Counted from the first letter of the stretch, positions 43,860 through 54,227 are shown. The stretch: 64,000 nucleotides of DNA from Rehmannia glutinosa (GCA_016081115.2 JABTTQ020003466.1:1-64000); one strand, 5' to 3'. The notes: generated by a model not told the origin, from the sequence alone. Numbers and translations: made by a program.

Positions 43860-45190
43860 TCATTCCTCATCCGAGGAGAAGCAAGATCTGGGAATTAAGT
43901 CCTTGATGAATTTCTTTAACTTGCCGATAGACTTTTGCATTTTGGAGGTCTTTTGCTCCAAAGCCTCATACCTCGTCTCATGAAAAGCCCTCATCTCATC
44001 AAATTCGGCTTGAGTATACCTCCTAGGCGGTTGAGCACCGGTATTACCCTCCGGATTGCTCGATTCGCCCTCTTCCGCCAATCTTGCGGCCTCGATGTCA
44101 TCAAAGAAGTCATTAGGATCGGAGACTCTTGACCTCTTCCTCTCGCCATTTTGGTTGGTCGGATTTCCATGTTCTTGCGCATAGTGACCATTTGGGTGAT
44201 GTTATCAATGTCAAAGTCGTTTTGAAATACCTCCGAGTTACACTCCGACGAAGGTAGTCCCGATTGAATAAGAAGTTTACAAATCCAATTTCCCATAACC
44301 AACTTCTTATTACCTTGAGTAATGGACTCGATTAGACATTGAATAAGTATGGCACCAAAGTTAAGTGGTTCCCTCCTAGCAATCTTATAAGTCAAAAATA
44401 ATCCATATTGCTAGGCATCTTTCCGACTTACCACAAATGCAATATGCGACAATGACCGATAAAATGCGATGCTCAAGTGTCATTGCCAACAAAGAATACT
44501 TTGGCCATACTCCCAAATACGTCTTAACTTCTTTCATCGACACCCCAACATTTCATCATTCCATGTCCCACAAGAGAAATAATCCCAACCACCTTCTCTA
44601 ACATGTAAAAGCGGCAAATATCATTAGGAGTCCATCTAAAATGACGACCCTTTATAAGCGAATTAACGGCAATCGGCTTTCTTTCATTATCATATTCGAC
44701 CCACATATTGGCATAAAAGAGTTGGATAATATCATCATCATACAACACATAAGCATGCTCCCATAAATACATCCAACCTTGCTCCTCAAAAAATCCTCTT
44801 ATAGTAGGATACTCATTTGTAAATGAACTAAAACGACACATTTTAGTCCGAGCAATAGATTTACCTCCCATCCCCGAATCCTCATAGTACCATTCCACAT
44901 GCTTATTGATGAAATTAAGAGCATTGCGAGAATTTGGAGCTTGAGTAACAAGAGATTTTTTACCTTTCGCCCAACGGCAATTTTCGAGCGAAATTGTTCA
45001 TGAAGCTCGGTAATTTGGGCCCGAGAGAGAATGGGATTTTGAACATCATCACCTTCTTGAGCCACGTTTCTTTGAGCGGCTCGAATATCCCTTTGTTCGG
45101 CTTCGTCTCGCCGATTTCTCGAAGTACCCTCTCCGCCCTTTCTTCTCTTAGAAGTGGGATTTTGATCGGTGGAATTTCTTGGAGGAGCTA
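43860..45190 (-). pseudogene. Element C envelope-like / plant transposon protein ORF
   Basis: Minus-strand segments 45065-44799, 44898-44524, 44395-43991 and 44081-43860 join into one protein. Middle: PTIRGFFEEQGWMYLWEHAY, then IIQLFYANMWVEYDNERKPI and GRHFRWTPNDICRFYML, the plant transposon protein core (L-FYANM). The C-terminal end has RRYTQAEFDEMRAFHETRYE and LEQKTSKMQKSIGKLKKFIK, a coiled coil. Sequence upstream of MAQEGDD (about 45190-45066) is also coding-like (RNRRDEAEQRDIRAAQRN), so the start lies near 45190; no ATG is evident. This is the same position and domain class as the ORFs of elements 1 and 2, but divergent. Confidence 0.7.
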
Positions 45191-45990
45191 TATATGTAAG
45201 ATTCTTGTGAAAATAAGAAGATTAGCAACAAGAATCGTGAAAAATGATGAAGAATTGAAGATTTTAAAGTAAAGGGGTGAAATCTTTGAACAAGGGTTTT
45301 GAGAATTTTATCTCGTCTGTTTTGAAACGAAGACAGAAAGTTTAAAACCTGAAAAATTGGCCTGGCGACCGGTCGAGGTATGGGGCGACGGTCGAGGTGC
45401 GATGGCGGCCGTCGCCCCCCGCTATGACCGCCCCAGGTGATTTTTCTTTCTCCCGAGTTTTCCAAAATTCGATTTTTCACCCAAAAAGTTTTAAAACTTT
45501 GCAAAAAAATAAGTTTGGACTATATCCAACAAATATGGGTTTTGGGAAAACATATAAACGATAAAATCGAGACTAAACACGTAGTGCCTTAAAAGAAAAT
45601 ATTTGCAAGATCAATTAGGGGCACTTAAGGGGTCAAAATGAAATATCTTGAAAGATATGTGCATAAGCATAATATCGAGTTTAAAGAAAAATTCGAGTAG
45701 ACATACCTCGATGGTTTAAGAAACTTGATGACGTAATAGCCAATGAGTATGAAATATGTATCCTACACAATTCTTAGACAACATTTTCATAGAAAATTCA
45801 AGTGTAGGCAAATAATATGAGAAATCAAAAAGAGCTTATGCTATAAGATTTCATAAGAGATAATAAGCCACATAAGTCTAATAAAATGCTCAAGAGCTTT
45901 AGAAAATCATGCAAGGTCTCTTTTTTTAAAAAAAAATTTGAAACTCATAAATATATAAGAGACCTATATTAAAAATAAATACTTGAAAAT
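45191..45990 (-). other. Stretch of element C where pol should be; no pol remains
   Basis: Holds a GC-rich patch with GCGACCGGTCGAGG and GGCGACGGTCGAGG (45358-45425) similar to the patch in the LTRs, then AT-rich non-coding sequence. No protease, integrase, RT or RNase H motif was seen on either strand, although about 4.5 kb of pol would be expected between gag and the downstream ORF. Confidence 0.65.
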
Positions 45991-46988
45991 TCATTTTGCA
46001 ATTAAGACATAATTAAAAGTATGCATAGATTTAAAAAAAATGCATATACAAATGGGGAGATACGGTTTACCAATTACGCCGTTTCCATGGGTTGTGTCTT
46101 TCCCATTTTTGATGATATCTTCCCATTGAGAAGTCACTTTGTTGATGATGACTTCTCCATTTCCAAGTTTGGTTACCTTCCCATGGTTGATGGTTTCTTC
46201 TTCTTTGAAAATCATCTTGTTGATGATGTCTTTGCCATTTCCAAGGATTGTGTTCTTCCCATTTTTGATTATACGCTCTTCTTGAAATTGGCTTTGTTGA
46301 GAGTAGTTTCTCCTTCTTTGATCAAATGAAACGTTCATTTGATGTTTTCTTGGTGGCATAAATTTTCTCCGATTTTTGCTTTGCCAGGTACCTAATAGCA
46401 CATTGTTTTGTGGTATCCTCATGTGTTTGGGTCCTTTAAGATTAGCTTTGAGACTTTTAGGTCTCCAACAATATTTAGAGCTATTTCTAGCCCGACAAGA
46501 ATTATTTGTATGACCCTTTTGCCACAATAAAAACAAGTAATAATTCTAGGAGCATAATGACCAATATGCATAGTGACTTGATCCTTTTTCATATGATTAA
46601 CAACATTAGGCTTATGATCAAGTCCTTATCACAATTATGAATATCAACAATATTGGACATTTTATTGGTACTCAAGTTGGATTTTAATAAATCCTTTTTC
46701 ATGCAATCAATATTCTCAACAAGAGTACTATTTTCTTTTTCAAGGTTTCTAACCTTGTCAAGTGTGGTGGTGTGAGCACATGATAGTGATTCATAAGAAG
46801 TAAATAAACTATCCTTATCATTTTTCAAAATATTGAATTCCTTTTTCAAATTTTTGTATCTAACAAGTAAGCTTTGGAATTCATTTTGAAGTTCATCATA
46901 ATCATTTTGTAAATCACTATAATCATTTTGAATGACAATATCATAGGAAGTATAGAGGGTTTAAGACATACCTCATTTTCTTCATTGA
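45991..46988 (-). pseudogene. Element C Gag, C-terminal part
   Basis: Segment 46849-46589 is a coiled coil (MKKEFNILKNDKDSLFTSYE, LDKVRNLEKENSTLVENI) like the region before the zinc knuckle in SIRE-type Gag. Segment 46536-45991 begins FLLWQKGHTNNSCRARNS, a zinc knuckle of the C-X2-C-X4-H-X4-C kind whose first cysteines are disturbed. KGPKHMRIP follows, then a tail with three imperfect repeats of about 25 residues (GNGKDIINK / GNGEVIINK / NGKDTTHGNG). The N-terminal half of Gag and the primer site are missing: at 46988 the sequence switches to CRM-like DNA. Confidence 0.75.
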
Positions 46989-46992
46989 TGCC

Positions 46993-47142
46993 CATAATCC
47001 ACACCGATCATGAGTCCCTAAAGTATCTCAAGGGCATCAAAAGTTGAACAAGCGACATGCACTCTGGCTCGAGTTCATCGAGACATATTCATACATCATC
47101 CGGTACAAGCAAGGTAAGACTAATATTGTAGAGAGCACGACT
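46993..47142 (+). repeat. Duplicate of the CRM-like RNase H flank (copy of 41037-41183)
   Basis: About 150 bases repeat the CRM-like sequence just left of element C (CATAATCCACAC..., GTACAAGCAAGGTAAGAC), in the same orientation and followed by the same LTR start. This copy keeps CTCTGGCTCGAG (RHALWLEF) where 41101 has lost two bases. Confidence 0.9.
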
Positions 47143-48635
47143 TGTAAGTCAGCGGCTACGATAATCTAGAGGGGTGAATAGATTATCTCCATCTTTTCGA
47201 TTTTGCCCTCTTTTAACAATCGAATGCTCAAACAAAAAATAATAAAGGTGCGGAATGTAAACAACACACGTCGATTTAAAGAGGTTCAACCCACCTAGGG
47301 CCTAATCCTCTACCACCCCAAAGATATATCAGGGATGGATTTCGAAAAGAAAAAGAATTTTATTAATTACCAAAATTAATACAAATTCAACTTACAACAC
47401 CTTGAAGAGCACCACACTCTTCTTCAACACCACCTTTGGAGATTACCACAATCTCCTTTGAAGATTACCACAATCTTCTTTCAACGGCACCTTGTGAAGA
47501 TTACCACAATCTACAACCTGAAGAATACCAAATTCTTCAACACCTCAATAAGAAGATTACCACAATCTTCTTCACCTATCACCTAGATCATCCAAGTGTG
47601 TTCTTACCACAAGAACACTCACAAGGATATCTTGTGTTTGAATGATAACAAAAATCAAGATTACAACTCAATAATGAATATTACAATTTGAGTGCAAAGT
47701 GTAATCAAGAATAGCCTAGACCTCAAAGATGTGAAAGTGATAAGCTAGGCAATTTTACAACAAGAATAATAACAATGAAAGACCAAGTGTTAGCTTGAAG
47801 TGTATCTTGTTGTGTTGTATCTCAATTGTTGTTTTGGTTGCTCCAAAACTTCCTCTATTAATAGGAGATGATTGATCAAGCATAGGCTCCTCTTGGGGAT
47901 TGAAAATCTACATAAAAATACAATTAAAATCAAGAATATAGCTGTTAGAAATCAATCCCACAATTTAAGGAAAAATGTCTCAACGTCAAACGGTCGAAAT
48001 TTGTCAAAAGATAGAGGCGGCCGGTCGCATCATGAGAAATAGACGTTGGAAAAATACACAAAGCAAAATAACACGCAGGCGACGGTCGACGTCTACCTCG
48101 GCCGTCGACCATCACCCCAACCGGTCCCCCTCATGGATTTTGCAAAGATCAAGCGTTACTCGCTTTCAAACACACTTTGCAGTGTGTACCGGTCGCACAG
48201 GCGGCCGGCCGACCGATCGTCGACGCCTGATGCGTGGGTCGACTCGCTTGTTTTTGCTTCCGTCTCATTTTTGTTTCTAAAAACATCTTCAGTGCACGGG
48301 TTGCCCTATAGGGCGACCGGTCGACCACGAGAGACAGTAAATATTGTCCAATTTTTGTCGAAAATAAAACTCAAGAAATACTCCTAAAATTTAGTAAAAA
48401 CATTTTAAACCGATCGGGAGTATTAGGACAACATTTAGGAACCTTGTTTAGGAGTGAAAAATTCCATTGATATAAAATCATTAAAAGTGTTGTCCAAAAA
48501 ATAAACTTGAGAAAATACTCCGGAAAATATTAAAACCATTTTAAATCCTTTAGGAGTATTTGGACAACCTTTAAAAACATTGTTTTTGTGATAAAATAAA
48601 ATCATCAAAATTAAGATAAAAACATGTATCAAACA
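47143..48635 (-). repeat. Element C right LTR
   Basis: 1493 bp, match to 41184-42622. Its right edge (AAACA) meets CRM-like coding sequence that continues the RNase H/integrase linker (LSRRYTLISTLDAKILGFER). Its left neighbour is the duplicated flank rather than a primer site. Confidence 0.92.
47337..47613. repeat. Array of hairpins with constant ACCAC-type loop, right LTR of element C
   Basis: Second copy of the array at 41397-41672. Seven of the eight stems are perfect; the fifth has AATCTAC against GAAGATT, one mismatch. Confidence 0.85.
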
Positions 48636-50047
48636 AAGACTATCTCGAAGGTACACTCTTATCTCTACTTTAGATGCTAAAATCCTTGGGTTTGAACGTA
48701 TTAAAGAGTTGTACTTGCATGATCTTGATTTTTCTAAGTCGTTTGTTGCATGCGAAAAGGGGGCAGAGGGTAAATTTTATAAGCATGATGGTTTTCTATT
48801 TCGGGAGGATAAATTGTGCATTCCTGAATGTTCTTTAAGGGACTTGCTAGTGAGAGAATCGCATGGTGGGGGTCTTATGGGACATTTTGGGGTAGCCAAA
48901 ATGTTAGCAGTCTTGCGAGAGCATTTCTGTTGGCCACATATGAAGCGTGATGTTGAGCGTATTTGTAGTAGATGTGTTACTTGTAGGCAAGTTAAATCCC
49001 GGGTTCAAAATCAGGGATTTTACACGCCCCCACCTATTCCGATGACACCTTGGGTTGATATTCCTATGGACTTTGTTTTAGGGCTTCCGAGAACTAAGCA
49101 TGGGTCCGATTCTATGTCATAAAATTGATAATGCGTCTTTGATTGCCGATTTGTTCTTTAGAGAGGTTGTGAGGTTGCATGGTATACCTAGAACCATTGT
49201 GTCGGATAGGTATTCTACGTTCTTAAGTTACTTTTGGAAGACATTGTGGGGGAAATTGGGAGCTAAGTTATTATTTTCTACTACATGTCACCCCCAAACA
49301 GACGGTCAAACTAAAGTAGTCAATAGAACTTTGTCCATGTTCTTAAGGGCTATCATTAAAAAGAACATTAAAACTTAAGAAGAGTGTTTACCGCATGTTG
49401 AGTTTGCTTATAATCGTGATGTGCATTCTGCATCGAAGTTTTCACCATTTGAACTTGTTTATGGTTTTAATCCGCTAACCCATTGGATTTCTCACCTTTA
49501 CCTGTTTCTAAGCATGTTAACTTATATGGAGAAGAAAGCTGATTTTGTGAAACAGTTATTACATGAAAGCAAGACTCAACATCGAAGCGGTGAAAGGAAA
49601 GCGATTAGACGCGCGCATGCTAACAAGCATCGAAAGAAGATGGCGTTGAACCGGGTGATTGCGTGCGGGTACATATGCGGCCCGAACATTTTAAGCACAT
49701 CGAAAGTCCAAGCGCATTGCTGGGAAGATGGTCCGTTTCAAGTGCTTGAGCGAATCAATGATAATGCTTACAAGATCGACTTTGGGCGACTATGGTATTA
49801 GTGCTTCTTTCAATGTTGTTGATCTTAGTCCATTTGATGTCAATTCAGATTTGGGACAAATCCTTCTCAAGAGGAGGGGAATGATGAGAATCCATGGACG
49901 AAGGATCCAGTAACGGTGTCGGTTGGTCCGATAACAAGGGCTCGAGCAAGAAAGTTCAAGGATGCGCTCAATGGGTTGATTCAAGTCATGCAGAAGGAAA
50001 CCGAGAGTGCATTGCCGATGGGGATGAAGTTCGGGTGGTCCAGTTGA
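48636..50047 (+). pseudogene. CRM-like integrase, reading through into the 3' LTR
   Basis: After the linker (TLDAKILGFERIKELYLHDL), the H2C2 zinc domain is ESHGGGLMGHFGVAKM...CSRCVTC (about 48855-48985). The core has DIPMDFVLGLPRTKHG. About 16 codons (the VVVDRFSKMAHF block) are missing at 49115. Then VRLHGIPRTIVSDRY and CHPQTDGQTKVVNRTL follow, where K replaces the catalytic glutamate. A TAA at 49376 replaces the tryptophan of KTWEEC. The C-terminal part has FELVYGFNPLT, DGPFQVLERINDNAYKIDF and FNVVDLSPFDV. The frame passes the PPT as QEEGNDENP, continues GPITRARARKFKDALNGLIQ inside the LTR and stops at 50045-50047. Confidence 0.9.
49869..49881 (+). other. CRM-like polypurine tract
   Basis: AAGAGGAGGGGAA immediately before TGATGAG, within the integrase reading frame. 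Confidence 0.8.
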
Positions 50048-50827
50048 TTGGCGTCATCAACGTTCCAGAGTCCACTTCAGACTGAGCAAGCGAAGGATGC
50101 CAAGAATACGAGCCACTTTGTGTTTTGAAGACTTTGTAGTCAAGTTCTCAATAGTGTTTTGTATCCATCTACCTTAGCGGTAGGTGTAATTTTGTGTTGT
50201 TTAAGTCGTTTTGATGTTTTGGAGGCCAAGTAAATCTTTAAGGCCGCGTGGTAAGTAGTTATTTCGAGTTCGGGATAAAAAGGGGTTGAAACAGGGCATG
50301 TGCAGGGCGACACGACCTGGTCGTGTCAAGCAACATGGCCTGGCCGTGTCAAGCAACACGGTTGTGTTGCAATATATGGTTTTGTTCCGAATTCTAGTGG
50401 GGAACACGGCCTGGCCGTGTCCCACGACACGGCCGTGTCAGGATCCGCGGATTTGACTTTTTCGAGTTTTTTTTCCAATTTTTTGGTTTCCTTTTTGATT
50501 TAAGTTGTTTCCTAGTAGGGTTAGGGTTTGGATCCCTTATAAGGGTGAACACTTATTGTTTTTCATTAGTTATCAATAAAATTATTCTCTTACTCTCATA
50601 TTGAGTATTTTCTCCAAGTGCTTCAAGATTTACATTTCTTGTTGTAATTATCGACTTATCAGGCAATAATCCATAATTGCTTGTGGCGTCTTCGCATACC
50701 GAGGTTCTTGCTTTGCTAAGCAGCGGGTCGAGGTTTCCACCAAATTAACTAAACTAGTGAAGATCTTGGGTTAACAACATATTGTTGTTGGGTCGTATGC
50801 ACAGTTGTTGTTGCGGTTCACATCAGA
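49882..50827 (+). repeat. CRM-like 3' LTR
   Basis: 946 bp, TGATGAG...CACATCA. Bases 49989-50827 match the split 5' LTR. A cluster of GGCCGTGT/ACACGGCC palindromes lies at 50310-50440 and a CTTATAAGGG element at 50536. The right flank is GATAT, which is not found left of 7174, so no target duplication can be shown. Confidence 0.85.
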
Positions 50828-51610
50828 TATTATGTCGTATTCATTGATGATTTTACTCGATATAGTTGGATGTTCCCGTTAAAACATAAATCTGACTTTT
50901 TTGATACTTTCATTCATTTCCAGAGGTACATTGAGACACAATTTTCAGCAAATATCCAATCATGTCAATGTGATGGTGGAACTGAATTCACTAATAATAA
51001 ATTTCGCTCTCATTTAAAATCTTGTGGTATTGTGCTTCGACTTGCCTGTCCCTACACTCCAAGTCAAAATGGTATCGCCGAACGCAAGCATCGTCATGTC
51101 ACAGAAACAGGCCTTACTCTCATGTTCCATGCTAATATCCCGCTCTCTTTGTGGGTTGACGCCTTCTCTACTGCCATTTTTCTCATTAACCGACTCCCGT
51201 CACCGTCACTTGATGGTAAACCACCAGATTACTCTATGCTTCGCATTTTTGGGTGTCTTTGTTTTCCATATTTAAGAGATTACTCGCCTCATAAATTATC
51301 TCCAAAATCAACCCCATGTGTGTTTTTGGGTTACAACAATCTTCATAAAGGTTTAGGTGTCTAGACCGGAAAACAAATTAGGTTTATGTTTCTCGGCATG
51401 TATTATTTTATGAGGATAATTTTCCTTATCATGGTGATTCAATGCATAATCTAAAATCCAATGACTACATTCAATTTTCTAATTGTCCAGTTTATGTGTC
51501 TAGTTCTTCAAATGTCCATTCTTCTACTTCTTTTTCGAGTTTACCCTGTTTACCTTGCAGTGAATCTCCACTTTTATCGTCAAATCATCCATCTAGTTCC
51601 CAAGTTTCTT
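50828..51610 (+). pseudogene. Ty1/copia integrase fragment (RE1-like family)
   Basis: An open frame (50870-51364, open upstream to the LTR edge as YVVFIDDFTRYSWMFPLKHK) encodes most of an integrase core: the second half of the DDE fold with CQCDGGTEFTNNKFRSHLKS, YTPSQNGIAERKHRHVTETG (catalytic glutamate present), WVDAFSTAIFLINRLPSPSL, then IFGCLCFPYLRDYSPHKLSP and CVFLGYNN. Downstream, in shifted frames, it continues into an S/P-rich linker. It is cut at the left by the CRM-like LTR and at the right by Tekay-type RNase H. No LTR of its own is present. Different family from elements 1, 2 and C. Confidence 0.88.
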
Positions 51611-51919
51611 CTCTAGGTCATGAGTAAAATAATTTAACTCATGTGGCTTTAGTTGTCTTGAGGCGTAGGCAACCATTTTACCATGTTGAATTAGCACGCA
51701 TCCTAAACCTTGTTTTGATGCGTCACTATAAATAACAAAATCTTTAGTGGGGTCAGGAATTGTTAATACTGATGCAGAAGTAAGCCTTCGCTTCAATTCC
51801 TGAAAGCTTTCTTCGCATTTCTCATTCCATTGGAACTTCTCCCCTTTTCTTGTCAGTCGAGTCATAGGCGCAACTATCTTTGAGAATCCTTCAATAAATC
51901 TCCGATAATAGCCTGCCAA
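51611..51919 (-). pseudogene. Tekay-type RT end and RNase H, truncated
   Basis: GYYRRFIEGFSKIVAPMTRL ends RT. Then FVIYSDASKQGLGCVLIQHG gives the first RNase H aspartate, and VAYASRQLKPHELNY and HDLE follow. The family continues HDLELAAVVFAL with the next catalytic residue; here the frame leaves the family at HDLE (about 51611), marking the junction. Confidence 0.9.
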
Positions 51920-52771
51920 ACCTAGAAAACTGCGAACTTCATTCGCCTTGGTAGGTGCACTCCATTAGTTGATCGCTTCAACTTTAATCGGGTCCACTTC
52001 AATTCCTTGAGCAGTGATTACATGTCCAAGAAACACCACTCGATCTAGCCAAAACTCGCATTTCTTGAATTTCGCATATAATTTTTCCTTGCGAAGTGTT
52101 TCTAGCACTATTCTTAAGTGCTCAGTATGTTGCTCTCTATTATTTGAATATACAAGTATATCATCTATAAAGACTATGATGAAATGGTCTAGATACAGAT
52201 GAAGTACTCTATTCATCAAGTCCATGAATACTACTGGTGCATTACTTAACCCAAATGGCATTACTACAAACTCATAATGTCCATATCGGGTTCTAAATGT
52301 CAAGGGATATCACTCTCTTTAATTTTTAGCGATGATATCGGATCTCAAGTTAATCTTAGAGAAAGTGTTGGCACCTCTCAATTGATCGAACAAGTCTTCA
52401 ATCCTCGGTAGCGGGTACTTGTTCTTCACTGTGAGTCGATTAAGTTCTCTATAATCGATACACATTCTAAGTGACCCATCTTTTTTCTTTACAAACAGAA
52501 CTGGTGCTCCCCATGGTGATACACTAGGTCTAATATATCCCAAATCCAAAAGTTCTTGTATTTGCGCCTTTAAGTCATGTAACTCCTTTGGCACCGTCCT
52601 ATAGGGTGCTTTAGATATAGGTGTTGCCCCAGGTACCAAATCTATTCCAAATTCAACCTGGCGATCTGGAGGAATTCCCCGCAAGTCTTTTGGAAATACA
52701 TCCAAAAATTCTTGCACAATTGGTACGTCATTAGGTGTCACTTTGGTTGTTGAGGTATCTACTAAACTCAC
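51920..52771 (-). pseudogene. Tekay-type reverse transcriptase
   Basis: Two open segments. 52771-52319 starts after the protease and includes FLDVFPKDLRGIPPDRQVEF, ISKAPYRTVPKEL, SVSPWGAPVLFVKKKDGSLR and MCIDYRELNRLTVKNKYPLP. 52303-51965 has FRTRYGHYEFVVMPFGLSNA and FIDDILVYSN with the catalytic FIDD, then FLGHVITAQGIEVDPIKV. A frameshift near 52318 destroys the KIDLRSGYHQI block (reads INLRSDIIA), and there is a further break near 51960. Confidence 0.93.
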
Positions 52772-53230
52772 TAGATATCATTGACAATTTTTCTTTTTCA
52801 ACATCTTTCTTGCCTTCATTGCCGATATCACTCGTGGCACTACCTTAGACTTAATCCCATAAAATTTTATCTCATCATTTCCTGGCAGTTTGAATATTAT
52901 CTCTTTCTCGTGACACTTAATGTCTGCCTGATATCTACTAAGCCAATTGATACCTAAGATTACGTCAAAATCCTTCATCTTAATTATGTATAGATCAGCT
53001 TTAAGATATTTTTCCCCTATATTCATTTCAACATCTTTATTCACTGAGTCAGTTGTTATCCAATTTCCAGATGGCAAGCCAACCTCAAGGGGATCACTTA
53101 CTCTAGCACTCTTATGTCCTAATATAGCATGAAATTTGGCAGATAAAAAAGAATGTGTGGCACCAGTGTCGAAAAGTACAAGAGCAGGTACTCAGAGATG
53201 GTTAGCATACCTGACATTGTACCCGGGTTC
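52772..53230 (-). pseudogene. Tekay-type aspartic protease
   Basis: VLFDTGATHSFLSAKF at about 53182-53135 carries the DTGA active site. The following open segment 53077-52778 reads MPSGNWITTDSVNKD, DFDVILGINWLSRYQADIKC (the conserved ILGMDWL block) and IVPRVISAMKARKML-like sequence. One frameshift lies between these parts. Cleaves the polyprotein if intact. Confidence 0.9.
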
Positions 53231-54227
53231 TGATCAGCTTCTTCCTGAGTCATAGCATACATTCGAGCTCTACCTCCAGATGTTTGTTCTCTTCTTTCCC
53301 GCTCAGCTTTTAAAAGAGGACAATTAGAGACTTCATGTCCTGGCTTCTTACACTTAAAGCATTTTCCTTGTCCAGCTAAACATTCTCCAAAATGATTCTT
53401 CTTGCATTTTGGGCAAGTTCGCCTGTCTGCTTGCGTAGTTGGACGTGCATTTCCATCAGTCTTTATCTATTTATTTTGATTTTGTTTTGTCCCTTCCCAT
53501 TTTCTTTTCTCAGACAACACAACCAACTTTTGCTCTTCCTCGTCCCCAGCAAAACTTGCCGCCACCTCATGAGCCCTTCTCACCATCACCGAGTATTCCA
53601 AATCTCCTTGAGCAGATAGTATTCCTGATAGTTGTGCTCGAAGTCCCCTTCTGAACCTCAGAGCCTTTTTCAAATCAGTATCCACTAGATATGGAGCAAA
53701 CCGACTTAGTTGATTGAATTGTCTCTCATACTCTGTGACAGTCATGTTTCTTTGTTTAAAGTTAAGGAATTTTGTCTCCTTCTTGTCCCGGTATGATTGT
53801 GGAATTTTTTTTCCATTACAATCATTTTGAACTCATCCCATGTTAAAGAATTCTGCTCTTCCTCGGTCTTAGTCCTCCAATACCCTTTCCACCAATGATC
53901 AGCGTCTTCAGTGAGTTGAAAAGCAACACATACGACTCTCTGTTCGTCTGTGCAACCAATAAGTCAAAAAATCTTCTCTAGCGATCGAAACCATTCTTCT
54001 ACTGCTGTCGGGCCATCACGTCCATTGAATGTGGGTGGACGATAGTGGCGGAATTGTTCCACGACTCGTGCATTGTTGTTGTTGTTGTCCCCGTTGTTCT
54101 GCACACTTCTGAGGAACTTAACAATTATATCTCCAGCAGTAGTAGTGGTTTGATTTCTTGTGTTAGTGGAGTTCTCACCATTGACTTGATTTCCACGACG
54201 GGGAGTCATATTCCTAAGGTCATACAT
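53231..54227 (-). pseudogene. Tekay-type Gag with two zinc-finger-like CCHC/CPKC motifs
   Basis: Begins MYDLRNMTPRRGNQVNGENS (54227), followed by an N-rich stretch, then FRHYRPPTFNGRDGPTAVEE and WFRSLEKIF. After a frameshift region (53963-53746) come VTEYERQFNQLSRFAPYLVD, RFRRGLRAQLSG and RRAHEVAASF. The C-terminal part has CPKCKKNHFGEC and then the CCHC knuckle CFKCKKPGHEVSNC (about 53375-53330). Forms particles and packages RNA. Frame breaks near 53960, 53745 and 53466. Confidence 0.9.

Larger units (their letters stand above)
41184..48635 (-). mobile_element. Element C: SIRE-like copia derivative without pol, inserted in the CRM-like element
   Basis: Left LTR 41184-42622 with a PPT on its inner side (42623-42637, minus strand), so it is the 3' LTR of a minus-strand element. 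Inside are an envelope-like ORF (45190-43860) and the C-terminal part of gag (46988-45991) with no protease, integrase, RT or RNase H between them. The right LTR is 47143-48635. Between gag and the right LTR, where the primer site should be, lies instead a second copy of the CRM-like flank (46993-47142). The outer flanks share an ACT (CGACT left, AGACT right). LTRs are unrelated to those of elements 1 and 2. Confidence 0.85.
7174..50827 (+). mobile_element. CRM-like (chromovirus) Ty3/gypsy element, split by four later insertions
   Basis: Pieces that belong together: 5' LTR 7174-7518 and 9215-9679; primer site 9684; Gag 10113-11091; protease 11092-11267 and 39175-39437; RT 39438-40788; RNase H 40789-41183; integrase 48636-50047; PPT 49869-49881; 3' LTR 49882-50827. 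Joining across each insertion restores the expected domain order. The RT (VVYFDDILIYSK, FLGFVVSSRGI) and the IN reading frame running past the PPT into the 3' LTR resemble CRM elements; lineage is a recalled match. The 5' LTR lacks about the first 108 bases present in the 3' LTR. Confidence 0.85.
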
